Of a stretch of DNA of 64,000 bases, positions 26,477 to 35,209 are shown in pieces. Position numbers and translations under genes: made by a program. Numbering within the stretch: the first letter of the stretch is position 1; each line of letters begins with the position of its first letter. Origin of the DNA: Paractinoplanes atraurantiacus (GTDB lineage: Bacteria > Actinomycetota > Actinomycetes > Mycobacteriales > Micromonosporaceae); assembly GCF_900215205.1 (NCBI RefSeq), contig NZ_OBDY01000007.1, forward strand, positions 1 through 64,000. Reading direction: 5' to 3'. A model generated the notes under the pieces. The model saw only the letters and a list, made by a program, of their open reading frames with translations, made no database searches and was not told the DNA's origin.

Positions 26477-27039
26477 TGCCTCTGCCCACGACCCTGACGC
26501 CGGAGTTGCAGGCCCGAGTCGACGAGCTGCTGTGCGAGCGCAACGTCTTAGGCGCCCTCGTCCTGCTCTGCCGCGACGCCGGCCTCCAGCCGCCACCCAG
26601 CATCCACGAGACCCAGGACTTCCTGCACGCGAGGCAGCGGGAACTGGACCGCCTGGGCCGCGTACAGCCGGAGCCGCCCCCGCCGACCACCGAGCAGCTG
26701 ATCGCGGAGGCCGCCGCCATCCCCGCCCCGATCGCCGCCATCGAGGCCTACTGGGACGGAGACACGCAGGGCTGGCACGTCGTCCTGGTGGCCGTCGTCC
26801 GCCGGCCCAGCTCCCGCCACCCCACCTTCGACGAGGTGCGGCTGACGATCGTGGACGGCGGCGGCGACATCCGCCTCTTCAACGACCAGGCCCCACCTTG
26901 GTCCGATGAACAGTCCGCGACCGCCCAGGGGCAGGCCATCGCCGCCCACTTCAGCGTGCCATTCTTCTTCGCCAGCCCAGACCTGCCCGTCCTCGACCCG
27001 CCCCGCTGGTGGTCGGTCACCCACCCGCAGCGTCTTTGA
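26476..27039 (+). CDS. Hypothetical protein coupled to PPOX gene
   Basis: A 187-residue soluble protein that I do not recognise. A helical N-terminus and a Pro-rich hinge (PEPPPPT) precede a mixed region with WHVVLVAVV and a DEVRLTIVDGGGDIRLFN strand pair. No catalytic motif or membrane segment is visible. Its ATG overlaps the stop of the flavin/F420 protein (TGATG). The last 23 bp overlap the convergent lipoprotein gene. Confidence 0.7.
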   Translation: MPLPTTLTPELQARVDELLCERNVLGALVLLCRDAGLQPPPSIHETQDFLHARQRELDRLGRVQPEPPPPTTEQLIAEAAAIPAPIAAIEAYWDGDTQGWHVVLVAVVRRPSSRHPTFDEVRLTIVDGGGDIRLFNDQAPPWSDEQSATAQGQAIAAHFSVPFFFASPDLPVLDPPRWWSVTHPQRL

Positions 27040-27538
27040 GGCGGCCGGCCCCGAAGCCGTACGCCTTGACGGCGATGCGGGTCAGGTCGTCCGTGCGCGG
27101 CAGGCCGGCCTGCTCCACGCTGATCCGGGCGGTGCCCTCGGCCGACCGCACGACCAGCGCGTGTTCGCTCTCCGTCCAGAACGCGCTGTCGCCGACGTTC
27201 TCGACCGGGGTCCCGCCGCCGGCCGGCCAGTCGGCCGCACCCGGGCCGTCGAACTGGAAGCTGATCGCGGGCGGCATCGGCTCGTAGTCCTTACCGATGG
27301 CCTTCAGATCGGTGTACATGGCCGGCACGACGGCGTCCGGGTCGTACAGGTACGAGCAGCCGCCGTGGGTCTCCACCGGCTTCACCTCCGGCAGGCCGGT
27401 GGCCTCGGCCATCTCCGTCGCGCTGACGAACCGGCACTTGCCCGTTCCCAGGTCTTCGTCATCCGCGCCGCACGCGGCCCCGGCGAGCAGCAGCAGAAGA
27501 CCGATCGGCGCGACAAGCGCCCGGGAGATCCTGGACAT
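27017..27538 (-). CDS. Small secreted lipoprotein, DUF3558-like
   Basis: A 173-residue protein with a signal peptide ending in the lipobox LAGAAC, so it is probably attached to the outer face of the membrane. The mature part starts with Asp/Glu residues and holds two cysteines that could form a disulfide (KCRFV and GGCSYLY). The arrangement recalls the DUF3558 lipoproteins of actinobacteria, but I am not certain. The start at 27538 gives a normal basic n-region. Confidence 0.75.
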   Translation of the reverse strand: MSRISRALVAPIGLLLLLAGAACGADDEDLGTGKCRFVSATEMAEATGLPEVKPVETHGGCSYLYDPDAVVPAMYTDLKAIGKDYEPMPPAISFQFDGPGAADWPAGGGTPVENVGDSAFWTESEHALVVRSAEGTARISVEQAGLPRTDDLTRIAVKAYGFGAGRLKDAAGG

Positions 27539-27598
27539 GGACGGAGATCATATTGCTACCGGCTGTCGCCTGCGGGCCGCCCGAACGATCTCGAACCC

Positions 27599-27988
27599 TC
27601 AGGAGCGGAAAAGATTGCGGGGTACCGGGCGGGCCGGCACCCCGCTGCGGGGAGCGCTGTCCGGCGTGCGGCTGCTCCCGTGCAGGGACGAGCCCGGATT
27701 GTCCGAAGTCCACCGCCGGCCCGGCTGAGCCGCCGACGACGAGGAGCGGCGGTGGCGGCGCGGCTTGGGCACCACCTCGATGCGCGGCTCCAGATGCGGG
27801 TCGAGCTGGTCGGCCGACGACACAACGACCACGCCGGCCAGCCCTTCGGCGAGCATGCGGGCCGCGGCCTCCCAGTCACCCTGGATCAGGCCGACCACGT
27901 TGTACCGGCGGGCCGCACAGTGCTCGAGACAACGGCTCGCGCTCACGCCGTAGTTCTCCGGCCGCATGTAAATCACCGCGTTCACCAC
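27599..27988 (-). CDS. Degenerate serine-recombinase N-domain-like small protein
   Basis: A 129-residue protein. Its first 75 residues (AVIYMRPENYG, ASRCLEHCAARRYNVVGLI, VVVVSSADQLDP) follow the pattern of the resolvase N-terminal domain, including the VSSADQL strand where recombinases have a DRLGR-type segment. The catalytic serine position is replaced (YMRPEN instead of Y-x-R-V-S), so it should not cut DNA. The C-terminus is Arg/Ser/Pro-rich. The GTG pair at 27988/27985 follows an AAGGGG ribosome binding site. It may be a regulatory relic of a recombinase. Confidence 0.6.
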   Translation of the reverse strand: MVNAVIYMRPENYGVSASRCLEHCAARRYNVVGLIQGDWEAAARMLAEGLAGVVVVSSADQLDPHLEPRIEVVPKPRRHRRSSSSAAQPGRRWTSDNPGSSLHGSSRTPDSAPRSGVPARPVPRNLFRS

Positions 27989-28220
27989 TGACCGACCCCT
28001 TCGTGTCCCCCACACCCGTCGAGCGAGATCACTCAATCGCGCCGGTGACGTTCTGCATATCGTCTGTTATGGATAGGTCACCGGACTGATCCACCCGCAT
28101 CGACCGCGATCGGTCGCAACCACACCGTCCAGACGGGTAATTCCGCCACTTACTATTGCCTTCAAGCATCTATCCCGGAAGACTGCCCCGCCCCACTTCC
28201 GGGCCCTCCGGAGGCCCTCG

Positions 28221-28634
28221 TCAGGCCTGTCGGGTTCCCGACTCCAGGGTCTGTTTGATCTCGGCGATGCCCCGCTCGGCGACCCCGCGCACGACCCCGG
28301 CCATGGCGTGCGGCAGCACATCAGTCACCCAGACGAGCCGCGCGGACCCGCCCTCGCCGAACACCTGAAACGACGCGTGGTGATAGGTCAGCGGCATCCG
28401 CTGGCCTTCGACCACGGCGTACGCCAAACGCCTTTGATCGTCCTCGACCGCGACGATGACCTCCCGCACCTGCCACCCGTCCGGCATGGTCAGAATCCGC
28501 GAGTCCCCTTCGACCCGGGCATCAAGCACCCGCCCCGGCAACAGTCGCCGGTGGACCGCCCCCACATCCGCCACGGCGTCCCACACCTCGTCCGCCGGCA
28601 GGTCGATGACCGCCTCCACCCGCACCGTCGCCAC
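28221..28634 (-). CDS. SRPBCC (polyketide cyclase/START-like) protein
   Basis: A 137-residue START-fold protein. It begins ATVRVEAVIDLPADEVWDAVADV, with WQVREVIVAVEDDQRRLAY and SARLVWVTDVLP strands and a long C-terminal helix, matching the SRPBCC superfamily that binds hydrophobic ligands. The ligand is unknown. The GTG at 28634 is taken as start because the family domain begins there, though no strong ribosome binding site is seen. Confidence 0.78.
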   Translation of the reverse strand: MATVRVEAVIDLPADEVWDAVADVGAVHRRLLPGRVLDARVEGDSRILTMPDGWQVREVIVAVEDDQRRLAYAVVEGQRMPLTYHHASFQVFGEGGSARLVWVTDVLPHAMAGVVRGVAERGIAEIKQTLESGTRQA

Positions 28635-28845
28635 CCATGAGACCGTAGTCGAGTCCAGCCAGCGCGGCGGGACGAAGATGGCCGTTACGTCTGCGGTTAC
28701 GACTCCTACGTTGCCAGGACGGTCCTCACTCAAGATCGCTGAGCTGTGAATCGCTCGGGTACCTCGTCCCTCTCCGGAGTGAGCGCGGTGCCGAACGCTG
28801 TTCGACATGCCTCGATTCATCCGAGGCTCTGACTGAGGAAGAAGC

Positions 28846-29190
28846 ATGATCGCCGACGACGATCTGTCCGGCCTGCTCAATTTCCCCGGCTTGTCGCAGG
28901 GCCGGCCCAGGACTGCCCCGCAGCGGTCTGCGGTGCAGCCCGCCCCGCAGCGACCTTCGAAGGTGGCGCCGGCGTCGGCCAATGATGTGATCTCTGGGAC
29001 CGTGCTGCCGAAGCGATCCACCGGTATTACTCCGCGGCGGGCTGAGGCTTCGGTGCCGACAGATCCAACTGAATGTCTCCGCGAGATCGTTCGAAATACC
29101 CGTCGCGCGGCCGACGCCCTTAAAAGATCGCCGCAAGCGCGGCCGGCGATCAGCGTCGGCATGCTCCTTGCCGCAGCGCCACCGATCTGA
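28846..29190 (+). CDS. Small hypothetical protein, possible mobile-element relic
   Basis: A 114-residue protein with a strong GAGGAAG ribosome binding site before the ATG. The N-terminal half is Pro/Gln/Ser-rich. The C-terminal part (TPRRAEASVPTDPTECLREI) resembles the strand-helix start of plasmid or integrative-element DNA-binding partner proteins, but the likeness is weak. Its base composition is clearly lower in GC than its neighbours. It could be a decayed transferred gene. Confidence 0.45.
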   Translation: MIADDDLSGLLNFPGLSQGRPRTAPQRSAVQPAPQRPSKVAPASANDVISGTVLPKRSTGITPRRAEASVPTDPTECLREIVRNTRRAADALKRSPQARPAISVGMLLAAAPPI

Positions 29191-29277
29191 ACCGCACCAC
29201 GGCCAACCACCAGACCACTATCCTGGGTCAGGCTCGGCAGCCTCGCCTTCGTGCGCGACCCGACTATTTTGCCTACG

Positions 29278-29763
29278 CTACGAGGCTGACCTCAACCCGA
29301 GCACACTGTGTTCGATGAGGTCCGCGGGCAGGTCGGTGCGTCCGGACTCCTGCGTTGTCAGGGCGATGAGCTCGGCGCGCAGATCCGGAGCAGGCTCACC
29401 CAGCACGATCGCGCTGATCACCAGCTCGGCCATCACTCGGTCGTATCGTTCGGAGCCGCGACGGTATCGCGACGGGTCGGACTCCACCGTCGCCGCTGAG
29501 ATGCGCCAACCACCGACGTCGACGGGGGAGAACGACGCTTCGAAGACCCCGTGGCCGGTCCAGCTGCGATGCAGGAACGCGACCTGGTCCTCGACGAACA
29601 CGTTCCACTTCTCGTCCATGTCGCGAGCCTCGTGACCGAGCTTGATCCGATTCCACTGCTCGCCGGACCAGGTGCGGGACGGCAGCTCGGTCATCGGCAT
29701 CGGGGCCACGATCGGGGACACCTGCCGCAACGACGAGCGGGTGACCGGCGACGGTTCGATCAT
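29278..29763 (-). CDS. Conserved-type hypothetical protein
   Basis: A 161-residue soluble protein. The segment ELPSRTWSGEQWNRIKLGH followed by MDEKWNVFVEDQVAFLHRSWTGHG has the look of a conserved actinobacterial family. It has no recognised function. The C-terminal half is helical. The ATG at 29763 is used; a TTG codon directly before it is less likely. Confidence 0.7.
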   Translation of the reverse strand: MIEPSPVTRSSLRQVSPIVAPMPMTELPSRTWSGEQWNRIKLGHEARDMDEKWNVFVEDQVAFLHRSWTGHGVFEASFSPVDVGGWRISAATVESDPSRYRRGSERYDRVMAELVISAIVLGEPAPDLRAELIALTTQESGRTDLPADLIEHSVLGLRSAS

Positions 29764-29792
29764 CAACGGATCCTACGGGCGGGATGAAGCCG

Positions 29793-30212
29793 TCAGGGGT
29801 GGTGCTGCGGGTGAGTGACCAGCAGGACCGGGCGGGAGGAGCGTTTGATCAGGTCGAGGGGGACGCTGCCCATCAGGCGCTCGGCGACCGTGGGGCGGCT
29901 GCTGGAGCCGGCGACGATCAGGTCGGCCTGTTGCTGGTCGGCGAACTCGATGAGGGCCGGCACCGGGCGGCCCGGCACCACTGTCACGCTGGCCTCGATG
30001 CCGGCCTCGGCCAGGCGGGCGGCCATCGCGGAGGCGGACTGGTAGGCCTTGTCGGCGAAGACGCTTCGGGGCACGGCGGCCAGGCGTTCCAGCTCGACCT
30101 CGTCGGCGGCCACGACGGCCACCGTCGCGCCGGTCTGCTTGGCCAGGCCGATCACGGCGTCGGCGACCCAGGGGGTGTCGGCTTCGGGTTTCGCGGCTAC
30201 CACGATGCGCAT
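29793..30212 (-). CDS. Universal stress protein (UspA family)
   Basis: A 139-residue single-domain Usp protein. It starts MRIVVAAKPEADTPWVADAV and ends with the nucleotide-binding pattern DLIVAGSSSRPTVAERLMGSVPLDLIKRSSRPVLLV, the G-2x-G-9x-G(S/T) type loop with a Ser-rich variant. Such proteins bind ATP and respond to stress or growth arrest. The ATG at 30212 is chosen over an upstream start because the fold begins here. It diverges from the APC transporter gene. Confidence 0.88.
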   Translation of the reverse strand: MRIVVAAKPEADTPWVADAVIGLAKQTGATVAVVAADEVELERLAAVPRSVFADKAYQSASAMAARLAEAGIEASVTVVPGRPVPALIEFADQQQADLIVAGSSSRPTVAERLMGSVPLDLIKRSSRPVLLVTHPQHHP

Positions 30213-30292
30213 GAGGGCGACGCTACCCGGCGATCGCGACGCGTCGATAGTCATGACTCGACAGAACGTTCGAGATGTATGACGCTCGGTGC

Positions 30293-31675
30293 ATGGCGGA
30301 TGCGGTAACGACGGAACAGCCCTCCCTCAAGCGGGTCATGGGGCCCGGCCTTCTCCTGCTCTTCGTGGTCGGCGACATTCTCGGCACGGGGGTCTACGCG
30401 CTCACCGGGCGTGTCGCGTCCGAGGTCGGCGGGGCGGTGTGGCTGCCGTTCCTCATCGCCTTCATCGTCGCGGTGCTCACCGCGTTCAGCTATCTCGAGC
30501 TGGTGACGAAATATCCGCGGGCGGCCGGCGCCGCGCTGTACACGCACAAGGCGTTCGGCATCCACTTCCTGACGTTCATCGTCACCTTCACCGTGATGTG
30601 CTCGGGGCTCACCAGCGCGTCCAGCGCCTCCAAGGCGTTCGCGTCGAACTTCGTCGAGGCGTTCGACCTGTCGTGGTCCGAGGGCGCGGCGCTGACCGCG
30701 ATCGCGCTCGGCTTCATCGTGCTGGTCGGCCTCATCAACTTCCGCGGCGTCGGCGAGAGCGTCAAGCTCAACGTGCTGCTGACCTGCGTCGAGCTCTCCG
30801 GCCTGCTGATCGTCATCGGGATCGGCGCGTGGGCCCTGGGCGGTGGCGAGGGTGACCTGTCCCGGCTGACCGACTTCACCGCGGCCGAGGGGGAGAGCGC
30901 CTTCTTCTCGGTCACCGCGGCCACGGCGCTCGCGTTCTTCGCGATGGTGGGCTTCGAGGACTCGGTCAACATGGCCGAGGAGACCAAGGATCCCGTCCGC
31001 ATCTTCCCCAAGGTCATGCTCACCGGCCTGTGCATCACCGGCGTCATCTACATCCTGGTCTCCATCTCGTCGGTGGCCCTGGTCGCGCCGGAGGAGCTCG
31101 GCGAGGGCGACGCGCCGCTGCTGAAGGTCGTGCAGGCGGGCGCGGCCGGCTTCCCGCTGTGGATCTTCGCGTTCATCACGATGTTCGCGGTGGCCAACTC
31201 GGCGCTGATCAACATGCTGATGGCAAGCCGGCTTCTGTACGGGATGGCCAACGAGCGCGTGCTTCCCCGGGTCCTCGGCCGGGTGCACCGCACGAGGCGT
31301 ACCCCCTGGGTCGGGATCGTCTTCACCACCGCGATCGCCTTCGGCCTGATCTGGTTCGCCGACCTGGCCGCCCTGGGCGGCACGACGTCGCTGCTGCTGC
31401 TCTGCGTGTTCACCGTCGTCAACATCGCCGTGCTGGTGCTGCGCCGCGACCGGGTCGACCACGAGCACTTCAAGGCGCCCACGGTCATCCCGGTGATCGG
31501 CGCCATCACCTGCGCCTATCTGGCCAGCCCGCTGTCGGGCCGGGCCGGCGCCGACTACCGGGTGGCCGGCATCCTGCTGATCATCGGCGTCGTGCTGTGG
31601 CTGGCGACGTACCTCTACAACCGCAACGTGCGCCACGAGGAGACCACGATCGACCCGACCAACCTCAGGGAGTAA
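30293..31675 (+). CDS. APC-superfamily amino acid permease
   Basis: A 460-residue permease with twelve predicted helices. The first helix holds GDILGTGVYALTG, matching the unwound substrate-binding GxGIF/Y motif of APC transporters, and the protein contains FFAMVGFEDSVNMAEETKDP, the conserved E-T-K/R-N/D-P loop. It should import an amino acid or polyamine by proton coupling. The ATG at 30293 is preferred to one 18 bp upstream. Its 3' end overlaps the convergent metallopeptidase gene by 11 bp. Confidence 0.93.
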   Translation: MADAVTTEQPSLKRVMGPGLLLLFVVGDILGTGVYALTGRVASEVGGAVWLPFLIAFIVAVLTAFSYLELVTKYPRAAGAALYTHKAFGIHFLTFIVTFTVMCSGLTSASSASKAFASNFVEAFDLSWSEGAALTAIALGFIVLVGLINFRGVGESVKLNVLLTCVELSGLLIVIGIGAWALGGGEGDLSRLTDFTAAEGESAFFSVTAATALAFFAMVGFEDSVNMAEETKDPVRIFPKVMLTGLCITGVIYILVSISSVALVAPEELGEGDAPLLKVVQAGAAGFPLWIFAFITMFAVANSALINMLMASRLLYGMANERVLPRVLGRVHRTRRTPWVGIVFTTAIAFGLIWFADLAALGGTTSLLLLCVFTVVNIAVLVLRRDRVDHEHFKAPTVIPVIGAITCAYLASPLSGRAGADYRVAGILLIIGVVLWLATYLYNRNVRHEETTIDPTNLRE

Positions 31676-33401
31676 GACGGAACACCTCGCCCTTCGGGGT
31701 GAAGGGCAGGCGGGCGCCGACCGGCATGAGGTACGCGTGCGGGCGGCGCACGCGCAGCACGTCGCACCAGCCGTCGGTGATGACGAGGATCGGCCCGGCC
31801 GCCGGGAAGTCCTCGGCCCGCTCCAGCAGGTCGATGGCGGGCTGCAGTGCGGTGCCGCCACGCCCGCGCACCCGTACGCGCCCGGCGATCTCCTCGACCG
31901 GCAGATAGCCGGCGTCGTACGCGGCGGCGTCGCAGAACACCACCCGCGCGGCGGGCACGTCACGGGCGGTGGCGTACGAGGCGATCGCGCCCAGCGCCTT
32001 GCCCATCAGCTCATGGTTCATCGAGCCCGACGTGTCGACGACGACGCCGAACGTGCACTTGCGGACGACCTCGTCGGGCAGGTGGCGGCCGGGCCGGGGA
32101 ATGTCCGGTGTGGAGGCCTGGCGGCGCGAGGGCCGGCTGTAGGTGCGCTGCCACTCGGGGACCGGAACGTGCTCGTCGAACCACCGGGCCAGGCGCACGT
32201 CCCACGGCAGGGGCGGCTGCTCCAGGACGCGGATCTCGGCGACCAGGCCGGACGGGAGCACACCCCGGCCGCTGCTCAGGTGATAGGCGTATCCGCTGAG
32301 CAGGGCCCGCCGGCAGTACTCGTCGAGGTCGACCGCCCGCGGGCGCGGGCCGGCGTCGCCGAGGATGTCGCCCCGGCCGGTGCCGCGCAGGGTGGCGAGT
32401 TTGCGCATGCGGCGCAGGTCGCCGGCGATCCGGTCGTAGACGTCTTCGGCGGACAGGCCGGCGAACCGGGGATCGTACAAAGTGCCGTCCGGAAGTGTCC
32501 CGACGGCCATCTCGACCAGCCAGCCGTTGATCACGTAGTCGCAGGCGACGTTCCAGAGGTACGCGTCGCGCCAGCCCGCGCGGTCGCCGTGGCGCAGGGC
32601 GGCGTGCAGCATCTCGTGGGCGAGCACGAAACGCCACTCGTCCTCGCCGAGCTGCCGCAGCGGGTTCACATAGATCTCGCCGGCGGCGGGCGACACAGCG
32701 GCCACCGAGATGTCCCAGTCGCGGGCCAGTGACGCGTCGGCGACCAGCTTGTACCGGGCCGCGATGGCGCCGAGCAGCGGGTAGGAGCCGACGAACCAGC
32801 TCAGCGCCCGCTGCCACGGCGTGCGACGGGATCCGGGCGGGGCGCCGCCGGCTTCGTCGACGGCGGCGGTGGCGGCGGCGGACAGGCCGGCCGCGAACCG
32901 CGCGGTCCACTGCGGGTCGGCCTGGTGACGGCCCAGCGGCTCGTACGACAGGTCGGGCGACCCGGCGCCGCAGCCGGTGAACTCGGGCGCCAGCCCGTTG
33001 CGGCGCAGCTGATCCTCGTCGGCCGACGGCAGGGCGTCGGGCAGGGCGAAGGGCTCGCGGCCGAGCTTGACCGACCGCTGGAAGCGGGTCACCACCAGGC
33101 AGGCGACGTCGTCCCACTCGGCCCGGGCGTGATGGCCGAAGCCCAGATGCAGCAGGCAGTGGGCGAGCACCCAGGTCCACTCGTCCTCGCCGAGCCGGCG
33201 GCCGCGGTTGGCGCGGATCAGGCCGCCCGGGCCGACTACGGCGTAGCCGATGCCGGGCTCGTCGACCAGCCGGGCCGAGGCGCCGGCCAGCGGTCGCCAG
33301 TCCACGAGGGGCGCGAACATCGGATGTGCGGCCAGTTTCTTCCACGCCGCGAGGAACGCGACGGTGTTCGGATCGGGCTCGACGGCCTTCTTGCGGCTCA
33401 T
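31665..33401 (-). CDS. DUF2201-type metallopeptidase/vWA-like protein
   Basis: A 578-residue cytosolic protein. Its N-terminal region has an HExxH zinc-peptidase signature, AHEMLHAALRHGD, together with an earlier AHCLLHLGFGHH. The C-terminus is a vWA-like domain with VVVDTSGSM. The family pairs with MoxR-type ATPases, as here, where the start overlaps the ATPase stop as ATGA. The pair probably acts as a chaperone/maturase system, with the ATPase loading metal or remodelling a client. The client is unknown. Confidence 0.88.
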   Translation of the reverse strand: MSRKKAVEPDPNTVAFLAAWKKLAAHPMFAPLVDWRPLAGASARLVDEPGIGYAVVGPGGLIRANRGRRLGEDEWTWVLAHCLLHLGFGHHARAEWDDVACLVVTRFQRSVKLGREPFALPDALPSADEDQLRRNGLAPEFTGCGAGSPDLSYEPLGRHQADPQWTARFAAGLSAAATAAVDEAGGAPPGSRRTPWQRALSWFVGSYPLLGAIAARYKLVADASLARDWDISVAAVSPAAGEIYVNPLRQLGEDEWRFVLAHEMLHAALRHGDRAGWRDAYLWNVACDYVINGWLVEMAVGTLPDGTLYDPRFAGLSAEDVYDRIAGDLRRMRKLATLRGTGRGDILGDAGPRPRAVDLDEYCRRALLSGYAYHLSSGRGVLPSGLVAEIRVLEQPPLPWDVRLARWFDEHVPVPEWQRTYSRPSRRQASTPDIPRPGRHLPDEVVRKCTFGVVVDTSGSMNHELMGKALGAIASYATARDVPAARVVFCDAAAYDAGYLPVEEIAGRVRVRGRGGTALQPAIDLLERAEDFPAAGPILVITDGWCDVLRVRRPHAYLMPVGARLPFTPKGEVFRLTP

Positions 33402-34459
33402 GCCCGCGCGGCGACCAGGCGCGGCAGGTCGCGGCTCACCTCGACCAGGAACCAGGCCGGCAGCACGGGCGCGCCGTCCTCGCCGGCCGCGATGACCAGG
33501 CGCCCGCACTCGAGCGACAGCTCGGCCAGCTCGACCAGCATCGCCTTGGCCCGGTGCGCGAACTGCCGCACGCTCGCCGGTGCCCGGTCCTTGTCGGCCG
33601 GCAGCTCCTTGACCAGGCGCGCCCGGAACGTCTCGGCCAGGAAGTACAGCAGGTCGCGGTCGTTGGGGTGGGCCGGCCAGCCGGCGTCGCCGCGCAGGAT
33701 CGCGTCCAGCCCGTACCGGTGCCGCACAATCTTCACGTACCCACCGAACGCGCTCGCGTGCACCGGGCTCAGCGTGCCGGCGGCCAGCAGCCGTACGACC
33801 TCCTCGCCGACGTCGTCGCCGTAGGACCGCAGGGCGTCGGAGAGCATGTGCCAGCTGCGCGGCGTCGAGAACGTCTCCTCGGTCTTGGGCGGCGCCGACC
33901 ACAGGTGGTCGGGGCGCTCGGCCAGATAGGCGATCACCCACGGGTGGATGCCGGCCTCCTGGGCCCAGGCGCTCCAATCCGCGTGCGAGGCCCGCAGGTG
34001 CACGTGGACGAGCCGGTTGACCAGGGCCGAGGCCATCGGCCGGGCGAGCGCGTTGTCGCTCGACCGGTTGCCGGCCCCGATCACGATCGACCCGGGCGGC
34101 AGCTCGTAGTCGCCGATGCGCCGGTCGAGGATCAGCGAGTAGAACGCCTTCTGCACATCGGGGCCGGACGCGTTGAGCTCGTCGAGGAACAGGCAGTACG
34201 GCTCGTCGCGGGCGATCATCTCGGGCGGCGCGAACCGGCTGCGCCCCTCGCGCAGCTCCGGCACCCCGATGAGGTCCTCGGCGGCGAGCTGGGTGCCGAC
34301 CAGCGTCACGCAGTCGAGCCCGAGCGAGGCCGCGAAGTCGCGGACCAGCGAGCTCTTCCCGATCCCGGGCGCGCCCCACACGAAGACGGGCCGCACGACC
34401 GCCACGTGAAGCAGCAGGCCGGGCAGCTGACCGGGGGTGACCGTGATCGCCGAGTGCAC
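33398..34459 (-). CDS. MoxR-family AAA+ ATPase
   Basis: A 353-residue AAA+ ATPase. Walker A reads GAPGIGKSS, Walker B LFLDELNA, and the sensor region GAGNRSSDN; the helical lid follows. MoxR ATPases act with vWA/metallopeptidase partners to mature enzyme complexes, and its partner follows in an ATGA-coupled pair. The start is a GTG 63 bp from the divergent GNAT gene. No further operon members are seen. Confidence 0.93.
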   Translation of the reverse strand: MHSAITVTPGQLPGLLLHVAVVRPVFVWGAPGIGKSSLVRDFAASLGLDCVTLVGTQLAAEDLIGVPELREGRSRFAPPEMIARDEPYCLFLDELNASGPDVQKAFYSLILDRRIGDYELPPGSIVIGAGNRSSDNALARPMASALVNRLVHVHLRASHADWSAWAQEAGIHPWVIAYLAERPDHLWSAPPKTEETFSTPRSWHMLSDALRSYGDDVGEEVVRLLAAGTLSPVHASAFGGYVKIVRHRYGLDAILRGDAGWPAHPNDRDLLYFLAETFRARLVKELPADKDRAPASVRQFAHRAKAMLVELAELSLECGRLVIAAGEDGAPVLPAWFLVEVSRDLPRLVAARA

Positions 34460-34522
34460 GCCGGAAGTGTGCCCCCGCGCGGGTCTCGCGGCATCCCATT
34501 TTCCGGGGTTAAGGTGCGCGGC

Positions 34523-34981
34523 ATGCGTTTGGAGGCGATCACCCCGGAGAACTACGAGGCCGCGCTGGCCGTACGGGTTCGGGCCGATCAGGACGACCTG
34601 GTCGAGCCGGTTGTCACGTCGCTCGCCGAGGCGTACGTGTTCCGGGAGTTCGCGTGGCCGCGGCTGATGTACGACGGCGATCGGGTCGTCGGTTTCCTCA
34701 TGGCTTTCCTCGACATCCCGTGGGATCCCGAGCGCGATCCGGCCGACCGGCGCTCGGGGCTCTGGCGCCTGAACATCGCCGCCGGCGAGCAGGGCAAAGG
34801 CTTCGGCACGTACGGGGTCGAGGAGGTCTGCCGTGAGATCCGCGCCCGCGGCGGCACCCAGGCGTACGTCACCTGGGAACCGCGAGAGGGAGGACCCGAG
34901 GACTTCTACCTGAAGCTGGGCTTCCGCCCGACCGGCGAGCGCAGCGGGGACCAGACCGTCGGCGTCCGCGAGCTGAGCTGA
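34523..34981 (+). CDS. GNAT acetyltransferase (BltD-like)
   Basis: A 152-residue acetyltransferase. It starts MRLEAITPENYEAALAVRV and has the acetyl-CoA motif EQGKGFGTYGVE, with the C-terminal FYLKLGFRPTGE. These features resemble the spermine/spermidine acetyltransferase group, but the acceptor is uncertain. The ATG at 34523 is preferred to the GTG at 34514. Confidence 0.88.
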   Translation: MRLEAITPENYEAALAVRVRADQDDLVEPVVTSLAEAYVFREFAWPRLMYDGDRVVGFLMAFLDIPWDPERDPADRRSGLWRLNIAAGEQGKGFGTYGVEEVCREIRARGGTQAYVTWEPREGGPEDFYLKLGFRPTGERSGDQTVGVRELS

Positions 34982-35140
34982 AGTGCCTGTCTCGCTACTC
35001 CGGTTCCACGCTCGTGGGATGAGCGGTGCGAAGGGCGCGTTTGCGGCAGCTGGTCACCGCGACCGAGTTCAGCGCGTATCAGGCACGTGCCGAATGAGCG
35101 CCACGATCACGGTGGCCCCGGCCCCGGCGGTACCCGTCCG

Positions 35141-35182
35141 ACCACCGACGCCGAGTGGAAGCTCCTCGCCCCGATCCAGCCG
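35141..35182 (+). mobile_element. Possible IS5-type transposase scrap
   Basis: Codons here read TTDAEWKLLAPIQP, close to the LTDAEWALLAPLLP-like N-terminus of IS5-family transposases. The frame soon ends in the SDR gene region, and no inverted repeats or further transposase sequence was found. It is likely a small relic, but a chance match is possible. The rest of 34982-35209 shows no gene. Confidence 0.3.
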
Positions 35183-35209
35183 GTCCCGTCATCATGCCAG
35201 GATCGATCG

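Noticed and set aside
28081..28120. Operator from CGACCG-CGAT-CGGTCG hairpin
   Set aside because: Six-base arms of this composition are expected often by chance in such GC-rich DNA, and the place is not clearly a promoter.
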